From the NCBI GenBank assembly GCA_034509735.1, contig JACGWO010000011.1:15899573-15963572 (forward strand): 64,000 bases of DNA, in the 5' to 3' direction. Source of the stretch: Sesamum alatum (lineage: Eukaryota > Streptophyta > Magnoliopsida > Lamiales > Pedaliaceae). The notes under the pieces were generated by a model, which worked only from the letters and a program-made list of their open reading frames with translations, made no database searches and was not told the origin of the DNA. The position numbers and the translations under genes were made by a program. Positions 35,475-46,789 of the stretch are shown one piece after another (position 1 is the first letter of the stretch; each line of letters begins with the position of its first letter).

Positions 35475-37190
35475 CGATTCGATGTAAGGGGCATAGATCC
35501 ATGTGTTTGGCATGATCTACTTGCTTTTACGGCTTTAATGAGCATGTGTAATTGTATGAATATATGAATAAATACAATTGTTCATTTATTTGAATTTGAT
35601 GGACATTATGCATGCGATTTTATAAGATTGAATCTTAAAATTGCATGTTTAATTTCAGTTTATATTGTATATTGATATGCTGAAAAGAGAAATCAAAAAA
35701 CACTTTACATACGGACAGCAGCGGTAGCAGTTGGCTGCCGCCCCTGTCGGCCGGCCACTGGTTGCGTGCAGCCTGGTCGGCGTGCCTACCAGCATGCATG
35801 CTAGCAGGGGCGGCCGGCAGGCACAGCTGTTGGGCCGTTTTGTGCCGTTTTTCAATGTTTTCTGAAAAATTGGATTTTCTGGGATTTCTGCACATTATTC
35901 TGAAAATGAATTAATTTTGCATATTTGATTTTGGAATTATTGGATTTTTCCTTAGATCAAATTTTCTTATTAATTTGGATTTAATACATGCATTGGATGC
36001 ATTGTATGTAATGTCTATTAAATTTGAAATTTGAAATTTGAACTTTGTATGTTATTTATATATTTTATACCTTATGATGTTGGACATCATTTGGATATTT
36101 TGAATATCCATGGTTAAGCATAATTATTTGATATAATTATGTTATGTGTGTTGATGGGATCAACATGGAATGATCACAAGAGCCCTAAACCTTGTGTATG
36201 GATGTATGTTGTCTATTTATATTTCTATTGGGTGGGGCCTGCGTGCCTCTTGTTTTGGGACTATCATCTCCCATTTTTTCTAGCCTCAAGATGTTAAGGT
36301 TTGTTATAAATTTTCATGTATTGCTTTCACATGTAATGAGAGTAGATAGCTATGGTGAGTTTTTTTGTTTTGACAAGCCCATGGAGTTGGAGACCCAAGG
36401 TGTAACATCAAGGCGTGAAACAAGAAGAGCCACAAGGCCTATTGGAATGACAATGGGTTTATTACTTTTGTAATAGTGTAGGACCACTCTAGACAGACCA
36501 TAGACTCACTGGGGGCTCAATGGGTTACATAGGTTGGGCTTGTGATCAACCTAATAGGGGTATGCTATGTTTTCTGCATGCGGCGTATTTATTTAAAAAC
36601 GCTTTATAAATATTTGATGTTTATGCATGCTAAAACACTTAATGTGATGAGGTCTCGGTCATCATCAAATTCTCATTTGGTTGGACCAAATTAAATATTA
36701 GGCCCCGAACGGACTCGGATCAAAATGGTATTTTGATCTGTCCGAACCTTCCATCCACAGCAATGTGGTAAGGAAGCTATCACTACCCAAGTGTGGTCTC
36801 ATGAGTTGTGGCACACTTAGACTAGGGGAAAGCTGCACCATTGTTGTGAACAAAGAGATTGCACTCGTTGTTTTCCTTCTCACGAGTAGTGGGGGGTGAC
36901 AGTTGAGGTATGATTTGGTTGATGGGTCGAGCCCAACACTGAGTAACATGGTTCGCTTGGAGTCCTCGGAACCATACGAATAGGTGAGGCAAAATATCTT
37001 GAGAATCTCATTGGATGAGAATGATATTGGATATCTCCCATGAGGTTTTCTTCATGTGAATCGTAAAAGCGGGGCATGGAGATCACGCTTGTGGATCCCA
37101 AGCCCACTAGCAAATAGTTTTCCAAAACTCCACTTGAGAGTGGTGGACTTTCGTATAAATAGTGGGAGGGTTAAAGACTAAAAGACCATG
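35475..37190 (+). other. Leader of copia copy 2, no intact gag
   Basis: Starts 'cgattcgatgtaaggggcat' and contains a GC-rich island at about 35706-35840 with inverted repeats (gccgcccctg and caggggcggc). The phrase 'aatgatcacaagagccctaaa...ggtggggcctgcgtgcctctt' at 36169-36250 recurs at 41863-41932 in copy 3, showing the two leaders are homologous. No gag frame was recognised; short open frames are not family-like. Confidence 0.65.
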
Positions 37191-37360
37191 TTTTCAACTT
37201 GAATAATAATATTACCATCATACTTTTAAGTTGATTTTCTTTTTTTCTTTTTGAAATGTATTTTGTTGGTTTATATATTTTATTCTTATTTATAATATAT
37301 TTTAAAGCATGAAGGATTATTTATTATATGCACACAGGGACGTGTGCCACAACGGCTAGT
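37191..37360 (+). mobile_element. Helitron 3' segment
   Basis: The end GCACACAGGGACGTGTGCCA forms a 6-bp stem (GCACAC/GTGTGC), followed by CAACGGCTAGT ending at 37360. The preceding 'attttaaagcatgaaggatt' recurs before the second Helitron end near 37855-37875. The left limit is not defined. Confidence 0.6.
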
Positions 37361-37909
37361 ACTAATATTATAAAGAAGGACCATTTCCACTCATAAACGG
37401 GGTCTTGTGACGCTGCGAAGACACCATGGCACCAATATTTCAAACTACTAAAAATATCATTTACATCTATACTAATATAAAAAGGAAAGAAATTTTTCAC
37501 TCACAAAGGCCGATTTGTGACACCATTACACCAATCTTTTTTGCCATGTAGATAATACCCTTAAGTTGGTTTCATTTCTTCATTTCTCTTCTTCTTTTTT
37601 AAATGGGAAAAAATGCAAGCAACCCCCCTGTGATATTGCAAATGAGCAAATTACTCCCCTATGCAAAATTAAATAGCAATTTACCTTCTCGCATTTTTTA
37701 AATTGCTTCACTTTAAAAAAACACAAGGAGGTAAATTGCAATTTTTTCATAGGGGAGTAATTTGTTCATTTGCAATATCATAGGGGGATAAATTGCATTA
37801 AACCCTTTTAAATATGATGTGTTAATTTACATATTATATTCTTATTTATGATATATTTTAAAGCATAAAAGATTATCTATTATATGCAAGGCGTGCCACA
37901 ACGTCAACT
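37361..37909 (+). mobile_element. Non-autonomous Helitron(s) with a nested MITE
   Basis: Two Helitron-like 5' starts, 'actaatattataaagaagga' at 37361 and TCTATACTAATATAAAAAGG at 37466, are followed by similar 'ttcactcataaacgg' / 'ttcactcacaaaggc' sequence. The 3' end TGCAAGGCGTGCCACAACGT at 37885-37904 is a diverged version of the one at 37360. So two related copies lie head-to-tail, the second interrupted by the MITE at 37605-37805. Confidence 0.6.
37605..37805. mobile_element. MITE, 201 bp, nested in Helitron
   Basis: Ends are inverse copies (GGGAAAAAATGCAAGCAACC left, ..GGGGGATAAATTGCATTAAACCC right). A perfect 8-bp duplication TTTTAAAT flanks it (37597-37604 and 37806-37813). It shares end sequence with the MITE at 30180-30405, so both are one family. 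Confidence 0.9.
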
Positions 37910-39696
37910 ATTAATATAAAAAATATTAGAATAGGTGACTGGAAAGCCAATTAAATTGGCCTTGATGTAATCTATTTATGATAATTTCAATGCAATTGTA
38001 ATATTATATATGAATAACGTGAGTATTCATGTTTGGCAATTCTTTTTGTTGTGCTTACTGTTTATGTTTATTCTATTAACATCACAACAAAGCCCACAGA
38101 CCAAACGTACAACCCATGTAGTTGGGTTGCGCATTGGATGGCAGCTATGAAACCAACTTTTAAGGGTTGGGTCTGAAACGTTCCAAGTCGAGGGCCTCGA
38201 GACAAGGCATCGAGGGTCCTATAAAGACTTGCACTAAAGATTGCATGCATTGGATGAATGTCGTGTTTCACGATGACAGACATCAGACGTCTGTGTAATA
38301 TTACTAGGTTACTTGACAAAGGTGTCAGCTGATTGAACTAACTCGCGGAAATCGTCATACGGAAGCCTTAGAGGCTTGGTCGATATGACTGGAATACCCA
38401 GCTCCGATAGTACGAGATTAGTCCTCGAACTTGAGGAATCATGGCAGTCACTTGCATATGATGGTTGCATCTAGGATGGCAAACGAGGTATGTATCTAGG
38501 ATACGTTCATTATAAGCCTTATCTAGTGTAGTCGGAATATGTATTAAGGACAGTCGATTCCAAGATAGGATCCGTTACCTGTCAGTATATAACAGTCGAG
38601 TCTCCTATGCGCGCTGAGATGATTTAAGATATTTGAGTCTGTGGCTTCAACAATTAATTAAATTGAATTTAATGAATCAATTATGTTGGACACAAGCCCA
38701 AGTCTAGCTGAGGGTGAACCTAAAGAGTCGCACACAAATTACTATGGAATTGGTAGAATTAATTTGTAATTAATTCTAAAAGAAACAAATTAATTTAATT
38801 GGATTAAATTAATACAAGAGAGAAAATAAATGATTGGATCATTTATTGAAAAATCCATTTGATGGATGGTCCAATAATTAGTTAATTGGATTAGTTAATT
38901 TATTTGCTTATAATATTTAAATTAATTGGATTAATTTATCGGGTTTGGCTTAATTAATTGATTGGATCAATTAATTAGAGTTTGGATTTAGGTTCATTTA
39001 ATTGAATTAAATACACTAGTGAACTTCAATTGGATTGGTATTAATTGGATTAAAAAATGTCCAATATACTTTTGTTTGGACTTGATTTAATTTGATTAAA
39101 TCAAGGTCCAAAACTAGTGGTCCAAGTCCATGAAATAATGCAAGTTATGGCAAGTTCAGGAAGAGTTGAAACTCCTCCATAAAGGTGCAAAGGTGGCCGG
39201 CCATGATGCTAAATATGGAGGTGGTATTTGTACCATCATGGTTGGAAGTTATGCATGAAATGTGTTAGTGTGTGTAGGTTATCTTGGAAATAGACTTGTA
39301 GTTTTTGAATTCTGAATTCATGTATAACCACTACACACACAAAACTTAACTTCTAGCTTGTTGAAATTTTATGTTGCTACTCGGCCATAAAACTCTCTAA
39401 ACTTTCCCAAAATACTCTCCATTTGTGTTCATATCTTTTGGAAAGATTTGAACTAAAAACATTTCAAAAGCACTAATTAATAGTGATTATTAAGAGTTTT
39501 TTTGTTTCTTCTTTTCTCTACTTCTATCTAGCAATATATTAGACGATACACATTTTCATTGTGTGGTGTGGACGAATTAGAGGAATTTTCCATTAATTCC
39601 AAGTGAACGAAGAGGAAAAAGAATGGAACAAAGCGTGTAGTGGTTCTACGTTAGCAAACAAAAGGTAAAGCTCTATTTACATTGATGTAACTTCTT

Positions 39697-40828
39697 AGGA
39701 ATAATTTCACTTTTGGTACCTCAGGTATGACCTTATTTCACCTTTGGTACCTCCTGTTTCCATGTCATCAATGTTGATACCCAAAGTTTTCTTTTTTCAT
39801 CGAGCTGAGTACCTGTCGTTAGTTGACCATCAGAGTTAACGGTCAAAGTCATTTTGGCAGGAAAACTGGCAGTTTTTTTGCCTATTTAAGCACATGTTTG
39901 GCTACCATTTACTACACCACAAAAACTAGAGTTGAAAAAGTAGAATTAAGAATATTTTGGGAAAAAAACCAGAGGTATGAGGAGAAATTAATTTCAATCT
40001 TACTCAAATACGAGTGTGGGTTCATCTAATGAGAATATTTATGTGGAAAAAATGTATTGTGAGTGTGGAATTAAGCTACCATTGAAGACTTCTTGGACCA
40101 AAATAAATTTGGGAAGAAGGTTTTGCGCATGTCCTAATTACGGGGTAAATTTATATTTTATTCTTACTTATTTTGTATTTTTGATTATGTACCATTAATT
40201 CTTGTTTTTACGGGAAAAAATATTCTTATTTATTTTTTTTATTTTTATTTGCTTCGATCTTGGGCACATTTTCGGATCAAACCATCTAAAAACTCCACAA
40301 TATTCTATTTTCTGTGATCGAAAAAAATAAAAACAAGAATTAATGGTATATAATCAAAAACACAAAATAAATAAGAATAAAATATAAATTTACCCCGTAA
40401 TTAGGACATGCCCAAAACTTTTTCCTGAATTTATTTTGGTCCAAGAAGTTTTCAATGGTAGCTCAATTCCACACTCACAATATATTTTTTTCATATAAAT
40501 GTTCTCATTAGACGAACCCACACTCGTATTTGAGTAAAATTGAAACTGATTTCTCCTCATACCTCTTGTTTTTTTCCCAAAATATTCTCAATTTTACTTT
40601 TTCAACTCTAATTTTTGTGGTGTAGTAAAATGGTAGCCAAACATGTGCTTAAATAGGCAAAAACCTGCCAAAATGACTTTGACCGTTAACTCTGACGGTC
40701 AACTAACGGCAGGTACTCAGCTCGATGAAAAGAGGAAACTTTGGGTATTAACATTGATGACATGGAAACAGGGGGTACCAAAGGTGAAATAAGGCCATAC
40801 TTGGGGTACCAAAAGTGAAATTATCCCT
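39697..40828. mobile_element. Long foldback element carrying GRF zinc-finger fragments
   Basis: The left end AGGAATAATTTCACTTTTGG and right end (..CCAAAAGTGAAATTATCCCT) are inverse copies, and the similarity runs through arms of about 530 bp to a centre near 40260. Flanks AACTTCTT and AACTTTTT may be an 8-bp duplication with one change. Each arm contains the same gene fragment reading toward the centre. It sits inside the LTR at 37924-40997. Transcription across it would give a long hairpin RNA. Confidence 0.9.
40016..40143 (+). pseudogene. GRF-type zinc-finger fragment in foldback left arm
   Basis: The frame reads MYCECGIKLPLKTSW, then TKINLGRRFCACPNYG. The pattern CxCG...TSWTxxNxGRRFxxCPxYG is the GRF zinc finger, a nucleic-acid-binding module with conserved Gly-Arg-Phe found in topoisomerase 3a, NEIL3 and many plant transposon-linked proteins. 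The usual NPGR is NLGR here. The frame runs on only to 40198. The right arm has the same piece in mirror image (about 40390-40510) with a one-base loss that shifts the frame after the Thr-Lys-Ile-Asn stretch. Confidence 0.75.
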
Positions 40829-40998
40829 AACTTTTTGTTTTATCCATAGCCACATGTCCAGCATGTTCTTCTCTTCTTTTATACTCTTGAGTTACACCAA
40901 ATGCCCGGGAACTTCAAAGGGAACACCCCTTTGAAACCGTTTAAATATTTCTATTTTACGCTTCCACCGCGTTCCCTGGCTGTTCCTGATTCTCTTAG

Positions 40999-41011
40999 TG
41001 GTATCAGAGCC
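40999..41011 (+). other. Primer binding site of copia copy 3
   Basis: TGGTATCAGAGCC follows the LTR end after one base; same as in the other copies. Confidence 0.85.
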
Positions 41012-42041
41012 CAGTTCGGTGTTGTGGCTATAGGGTTAACATGTTTTTATGTGTTAAGCATGAAGAACGTGTTTTATTTTATTTTGGGAAGCATGTGTTA
41101 TGGCTTTGAAGTATGATTATATGTTTAGAAAATATGTGTTAATTTTACTTTTAAAATTATGGATATCTATGCATTTTTTAGAATTGGATTTTCTTTAACT
41201 GCATGATTTTATTTCAGTTTTATTGCAAAAAAATTTGAAGGAAAAATTCTAAGAAACGTCACAGTTGTCTGCTTGTAGCCCTGTCGACCGGTCACTAGCC
41301 AGTAAGGCGTGCGGGCCAGACGCATGGGCTATGGCCTGCGCCCTTGCTGGCATGCTTGTCGGCAGGTGGCCTGTGCCCCAGAACGCGCGGGTGTGCGCGC
41401 AGCGCTGTGTGTGAACGGGCCGCGCGGGCGTGCGCACAGCGGTGTGCGTGAGCAGGTCGTGCGTGCGTGCGGCAGGCCGTCTGTCGGTCAGAAACAGCTG
41501 GGCCCTTTTGCACTGTTTTTCGCAAAAAAATTAATTTTTCTAATTTCTGCTAATCTTTTGAAAGTATTAATTTTGATATATTTTAATTTTAGTTAAATTG
41601 AATTTTTTTAAAAATTATTTCATGCCTTAGATTAATTTGGAAATAATTTTCAAACCAAAAAAAAATATTTTGTACAGCGGATGTATGATTGATATCCATC
41701 TTTTTAATTGCGTTGTTAATATGGTATTTTCTGCATATTAATTATGTATATGGTTTTTTATATTGGATATCTCTTAATAAATACATGGACTGTTTTTATT
41801 TGCTTAGCATGTTTATATTTGATATAAATGTGTTTGTTGTTGTTTATTGGATAAACAATAAGGATGATCACTAAGCCCATTAGCCTATGTATGGTTTATT
41901 TTCTTGTTGGGTGAGGCCTACATGCCTCTTTGTCTTAATCTTTTTATTGTTTTTAGCCTTGGAATAATAAGGTTTTCTTTCTCTCTTTTAATGTACTCCC
42001 GCACTTTTGATTGGAGTTTTATTTTCAGTTGTAATGGGTGT
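41012..42041 (+). other. Leader of copia copy 3
   Basis: Homologous to the leader of copy 2 (shared phrase around 'gatgatcactaagccc...gggtgaggcctacatgcctctt'). It includes a very GC-rich stretch at 41270-41500 with imperfect repeats of GCGCGGGxGTGCGC type. No gag frame was recognised before the next insertion at about 42042. The Arg/His/Ala-rich open frames over the GC island look like composition artefacts. Confidence 0.6.
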
Positions 42042-43361
42042 AGTTAGCATTGCCCCCCCCCCCCGGTGTTTTGTTGAAGTAGCCAAAAAAAGCCCCTTGT
42101 GTTTTGTTGAAGTAGCTAAAAAGCCCCCTGTGTTTTGGAAATAGCTAATCCCCCCCCCCCCCCACCCCCCGTTAAAACCCAGCAAAAAGCACCCCTTCCG
42201 CCAGTAATTAATGAAAGGTGCATTACACATGTGATTTCTGCGCTTGAGGGTGGTTTTTTAGCTGATTTTGACTTACTTTTTTTATGTTTTGGACTAAAAT
42301 GCCATCATGGTGCATATATATTTGACTTGGGCATCTTTAGTTCGTTTTGAGAGATTTTTTTTATATTTTCATCTATCTAAAAGATTAAATAATATTGTAT
42401 AAATATATTTACTTAAAAATACGAAAAAAAAGTATATAACATTTTTGAAGTTTTATAATTTAAATTGAAATATTAAATTAAATTCATAGTATGAAGATTA
42501 ATATAGTAAAATCATTTTTCAAATCTAAATATCTTAACCAATATAAATATTAATTAATTATAGAAATTATATATTATTAATTAATTTAAATTAATATTTA
42601 GTTAAAATATTTAAATAAATTATCTTTATTTATTATAAATAATATTAAAATTTAAATCATTATTATAAATACCAAAACTGAATTTAATATTTTTTAATTA
42701 TTATAAATTTAAAAATATTTATATGAATTATTTAAATTTAATTCATTTAAATTTTTAGGTATTTTAAATTAAAAATTAGAAAAAAAAACATGCGAGTAGT
42801 CGCCCAAATTATGGGCAATGGCGTCGCCCTCTTCTGTGTTGATCTGGGCAACCGTTGTTGATCTGGGCGATGGCGGTCGCCCAGATTAGCCGTGGCCCAA
42901 ATTTGTGTTGGGCGAAATTGCGGCCACCCAGATAGGGGGGAAACAACGACTTGGAGGGCTGCGGGTAGGGGTAGGGGTGGGGGTGATTTTTATTTAATTT
43001 ATTTTTTAATATAATAATTTTATTTTCATAATATATATTTAAAATTAATTAAATCTAAACCCTTAATTCTTTTTATAAATTTAAGATCCAATAGTTAAGA
43101 TTAATTGATTAGTCTGGTGGCTCTCATATAATTAATAAAGATCTGACCGTCATTAAAATAAGAAATAATATATAATAAATAAGGTCATAACGATCATTTT
43201 GCAAAAAAAAAAAAAAAAAATTGATGTTAGTGACTTTTAACAGAGAGGGGTAATTGAGCTACATTAAGAAACAGAGGGGGGAGTTTTAGTCTATTTTTAA
43301 AACATAAGGGGATATTTAGCCGAGTTATCAAAACATAGGAGGATTTTATGCATTTTAGCCT
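42042..43361. mobile_element. Inverted-repeat element with poly-C and short tandem repeats, ~1.3 kb
   Basis: The left end has a three-times-repeated phrase 'tgtgttttgttgaagtagc' (42066-42150, last copy diverged), and the right end has the inverse sense ('aaaacataaggggatattta', 'tatcaaaacataggaggatt'). C-runs at 42053-42064 and 42151-42163 mirror G-runs on the right. The middle is AT-rich with a GC island at 42790-42990 that repeats 'gatctgggc'. Ends are approximate; no target duplication found. Confidence 0.6.
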
Positions 43362-43449
43362 AAAGATAAAGATTCCAACTCTTACCTCATATTCCTAATA
43401 CACAACTACCTCATATTCTTATTTTTTACAAATTCGGAACAATTGTTTC

Positions 43450-43668
43450 TTGTTGGGTGTTATGGCTACTGAGTTTACTATTGTTATTTCGATTGATGTG
43501 GTTGTTCAACCTCCTGGGGCACAATCAATTACTGCCCAAGTGAAGAGGCCGAAAAAATTATCTAGCAACAACTTTAGGAGATCGCATCAAAAGATGTTAT
43601 GCTACCTCACTACATTGAACCTAACTAGGTTCTTAAGTGAGGAAGTCTTTTTTGCTTCGAAGGGCTGA
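43450..43668 (+). pseudogene. Copia gag N-terminal fragment
   Basis: The frame contains MATEFT, VVVQPPGAQS, then NNFRRSHQKMLCYLTTLNLT and RFLSEEV. This resembles the start of copia Gag proteins with the motif FKRWQQKMLFYLTTLNLARFL; here RW has become RS. It ends at a stop at 43666. No other retrotransposon domains follow, so it is an isolated fragment. Confidence 0.7.
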
Positions 43669-44265
43669 CTAATCCCCAAAAGAGGGTCGCATTTGATACA
43701 TAGAGACATGGGGATTCCCTATGCAAAAATTACATCTTCAACTGCTTGAGTGATACGTCGGAAACTTAGTTAATTAATTTGTTAGAATTAGAAAGTTTCA
43801 CATCGGCTAGAAAATAGATTGTAGAGTATAATTCAACTATATTCAAATTTTAAGGGACTAATTGGATCTTTCTAAAATTTCTAGGTTTAAATTATATAAA
43901 TTTAAGAATTAAGGCACTAAGTTGTAGATTATAAATTAAAAAAAAAAAGAATAAAAGAAGTAAAAAATGGAAAGCAGCCAAAGTGAGGCCAAAATTCGGC
44001 AGCAATGTGTCAATTTTTTTTGGTTGAGAAATGAAAAGCTCAGCTCCTCCTTTGTCTATACATATGAATTGATGTTTTCGAACCCTGCAAAAAAAGAAAA
44101 GCTTACCGACAAACGAAAGAAATTTACACACAGGTAAGCTTCAGTTCCTAAAGATTTTTCATTAACTATTTTCAAATAATTTAATTATTTATTAGTTAAT
44201 GTTTACTAAGTAAATTAATTTATTTCTAGATTCCTTTCTAGTTTCTCATTGGGATAACTTGATCT
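43669..44265. other. AT-rich intergenic, no gene seen
   Basis: Nothing beyond low-complexity A-runs (43938-43949) was recognised between the gag fragment and the LINE 3' end. Confidence 0.55.
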
Positions 44266-44890
44266 GCTTAATCGTTTAATCGGTTGGCCTTGGCCCTGTC
44301 CGGAGAATTTAGGGCGGGGTCGCACGGGGACGGACCTGATACATGGCGTTTTATTTGGAAAGCTCGCGTGCCTCCTAAAGTCCAGCCCTTTGCCTGGAAA
44401 GCATGTTCGGAGGCTGTCTCGTCTGCTGTCAATTTGAGGCATCGAGGTGTGGCAGTTGGGGAGGGGTGCAGCCGGTGCTCGTCGACTGCGGAATCTACCT
44501 TGCACACTTTGTTACATTGCACTTTTTCCCGACAGGTGTAGGCATTGATCAGGCTCCCCTGGCTGAAGGTGAGCGTGCCTTCGGAAACTGCTGAGCTATG
44601 GCTTAAGGGCGTTCAACCGGGGCTGGATGGCGCTGAGTTTGCTCTCTTCTTGATTACCTGTTGGCAGCTCTGGCAAAGTCGGAACAACTGGCTCTTTGAA
44701 GGCCGTCTGGAGACTCCGTTGGAAATTGCAAACGTCGCCCGCCACTGCTCTCTCTGGCTTTCGCATCACTCCATCGCGGGACACTGGTTTAGGGGTAGTT
44801 TTTGCTTTCTATTGGTTGAGCTTTAGTTTCCTATCTTTCCTTTTTCGTTTGTTACGTTTGTGTTTTCCCTTGAAAAAAATAAATAAATAA
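44266..44890 (+). mobile_element. LINE 3' end, plus strand
   Basis: In shifting frames it gives the Cys/His-rich terminal domain of plant LINE ORF2 (zf-RVT): WKARVPPKVQPFAWKACSEA, CSRCSSTAESTLHTLLHC, then LITCWQLWQSRNNWLFEG. An A-rich tail (GAAAAAAATAAATAAATAA, about 44872-44890) ends it, as expected for a target-primed insertion. All upstream parts are missing. Compare the minus-strand LINE at 32.2-34.7 kb, which has the matching CWQLWNNRNSWLW motif. Confidence 0.85.
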
Positions 44891-46789
44891 TCGGCTGGTT
44901 GACCACCTTTTATCAAGTATACTATATAGTTAGTTAATTATAGTTAGTTAATTTAATATGTAAATTGATTATTTCTACTAACTCTTTTAATGTTTAATCG
45001 GGTAATTTAATGAATTTTATTATTTAAAATTAGTGATTGACTAATTACTCCACTTGAATTGAGGGTATTGTAATCAATTAATTGAATCACTTAATTTATT
45101 AGATTAACTATTCTTATAATTAATTTATTTAAATTTATCTTGATTAAATCAATTAAGTACTTAGATACATATTTGTCCCAAATGATTTCTAAGATAACAT
45201 TACATTGATACTATATTTTAAGGGTTAATTGTTAATCCATTTAAAGATGATAAAATCATTAGCTTATCATTCAATAATTATTGATTGATTCACTACTCAA
45301 TTTCAGTTAAACATGTGATACTCAACTGGGTACTTAACTTACTTATCATTTTATTGACTAATCTTATTTTCATGTAATAATTATAAATGATAAAAAGTAT
45401 TTACCACTTAGATTAATTTATTTCTTCTCCTATTCTGTTAACTAAAAGAAAAAAATTAATCTTATATCTATTATATTCAGGAAAACTTCAAATTGATGAT
45501 AATTTACAAATATATATATATATATATATATATTTGTTTAATTTCTTTCAAGTCAGTAGAAGATTAATAATTACTTAGTTGAAATGATACTAATGCGACT
45601 GATTTGTTCAATTAAAATGGTACAATTATGTAGAAGGAGATGATATCTAACTAAAGTGATGCGTATGATTGGTTTAATTATATAGGTCGATTATTACCAA
45701 GCAACCTCATGAGCTTATAAGAGTATTAGCCAAGGTTATACTGTATTAGCACTTTAACTTATTCGAGCATGATAGTTATGTAAATGAGGGCATTGTTGTC
45801 ATGTGATTACACAAGGCATGGGAAGAGACTTTTGTAGCATGGATTGTGCGGATATATTCATTAGAAAGGAGTTATGCAATGGAGAAAAAGACAACCTCAC
45901 ACAAGGTCTATAGTACATCGAGCATGTCTACAATATAAGTACGAAAATGGTCTTTCCTTATGACGAACTTCAATAAAATATTTTTTGAAATTGTTCATTG
46001 ACCCGTACTGATATGATATTTGGTCATCTATTTAGGTTGAATGACCATCCGGAACTCCACGGAGTCATGTGCTACAACGTGATTATTATTTTGGTCATGT
46101 GGTATTCTGGTATTCGTTATGAACGTACGTTAAGAACCACCTCTAGAGTCCATATGATTATTTAAGATGTGACATTTATCTTGATATTGTTCAGTTCGTT
46201 ATAATAATTAGTATATGCATGTGATCTTTAAATGGTCTATTTTCTATTTGATTATTATTTGACTGGCTTTATGGATTTGATCACGTGGGTCTTCCTAAGT
46301 TGTCAATGGGTCAGGGGTCGGACAGTTCGTGGGGCATGCTGGGGTAGCATTCAGCTGCCAGTTGAGGCCTCGTCATTCAATTTTCACTTGAGCGTCCCTT
46401 CCCAGGCAAATTGGAGGTCGTCTAATGTGTGTTGGCGCCGCCATGTACCTACGCATGGCCAGTTCAATGCGATCGCAGAGTCGCTCCCTAGGTAGAGGAG
46501 ATGATCTTTTGGGAGACACAAGGTGGTAATCATGTGATTTGGTCTTTGCCTGATACGGTCTTCACAAGCTTGATCAGTATTGGTACTAGTCAATACGATG
46601 TGTTTTAAATATTTTCATCGAGTTTTCTATTATGATTATTTTCTTCCATGTGCACCAACTCATGGCTTCACTAAGCTTTTGTTTACGTAGGTCCAGCTGA
46701 CTTAGGAAAGAGATCAAGGTGATGAGGAAGGAGGCTGAATGGTTGGGACTTGTAGTTGTTCTAGTTTTCAGGTTACATTTTTTGTGTAT
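44891..46789. other. Intergenic, no gene seen
   Basis: 44890-45560 is AT-rich with an (AT)n run at about 45511-45531. 46230-46740 is more GC-rich and ends 'gtaggtccagctgacttagg...', which could be part of an unrecognised LTR, but no partner or coding domain was seen. Confidence 0.4.

Larger units (their letters stand above)
37924..40997 (+). repeat. Copia LTR copy 3, interrupted by a foldback element
   Basis: Starts TATTAGAATAGGTGACTGG and is followed at 40999 by a primer site. Removing the 1132-bp foldback insertion leaves about 1.94 kb, matching copies 1 and 4. Shared blocks include AAAGCCCACAGACC, GGGTTGCGCATT and the 'aagtctagctgagggtgaacc' block also seen in copies 1 and 4. Confidence 0.85.

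Noticed and set aside
35635..35895. Minus-strand open frames over the copia copy 2 leader
   Set aside because: Opposite to the element, no family motif, composition effect.
41249..41525. Arg/His/Ala-rich open frames over the GC island
   Set aside because: Explained by repeat composition of the copia leader; similar frames exist on both strands.
42151..42163. Homopolymer C/G runs (also 11432-11443, 11992-12006, 48157-48174)
   Set aside because: Not called as functional; could be true low-complexity or assembly/polymerase artefact.
44215..44522. Minus-strand open frames over the LINE 3' end
   Set aside because: Shadows of the plus-strand zf-RVT domain.
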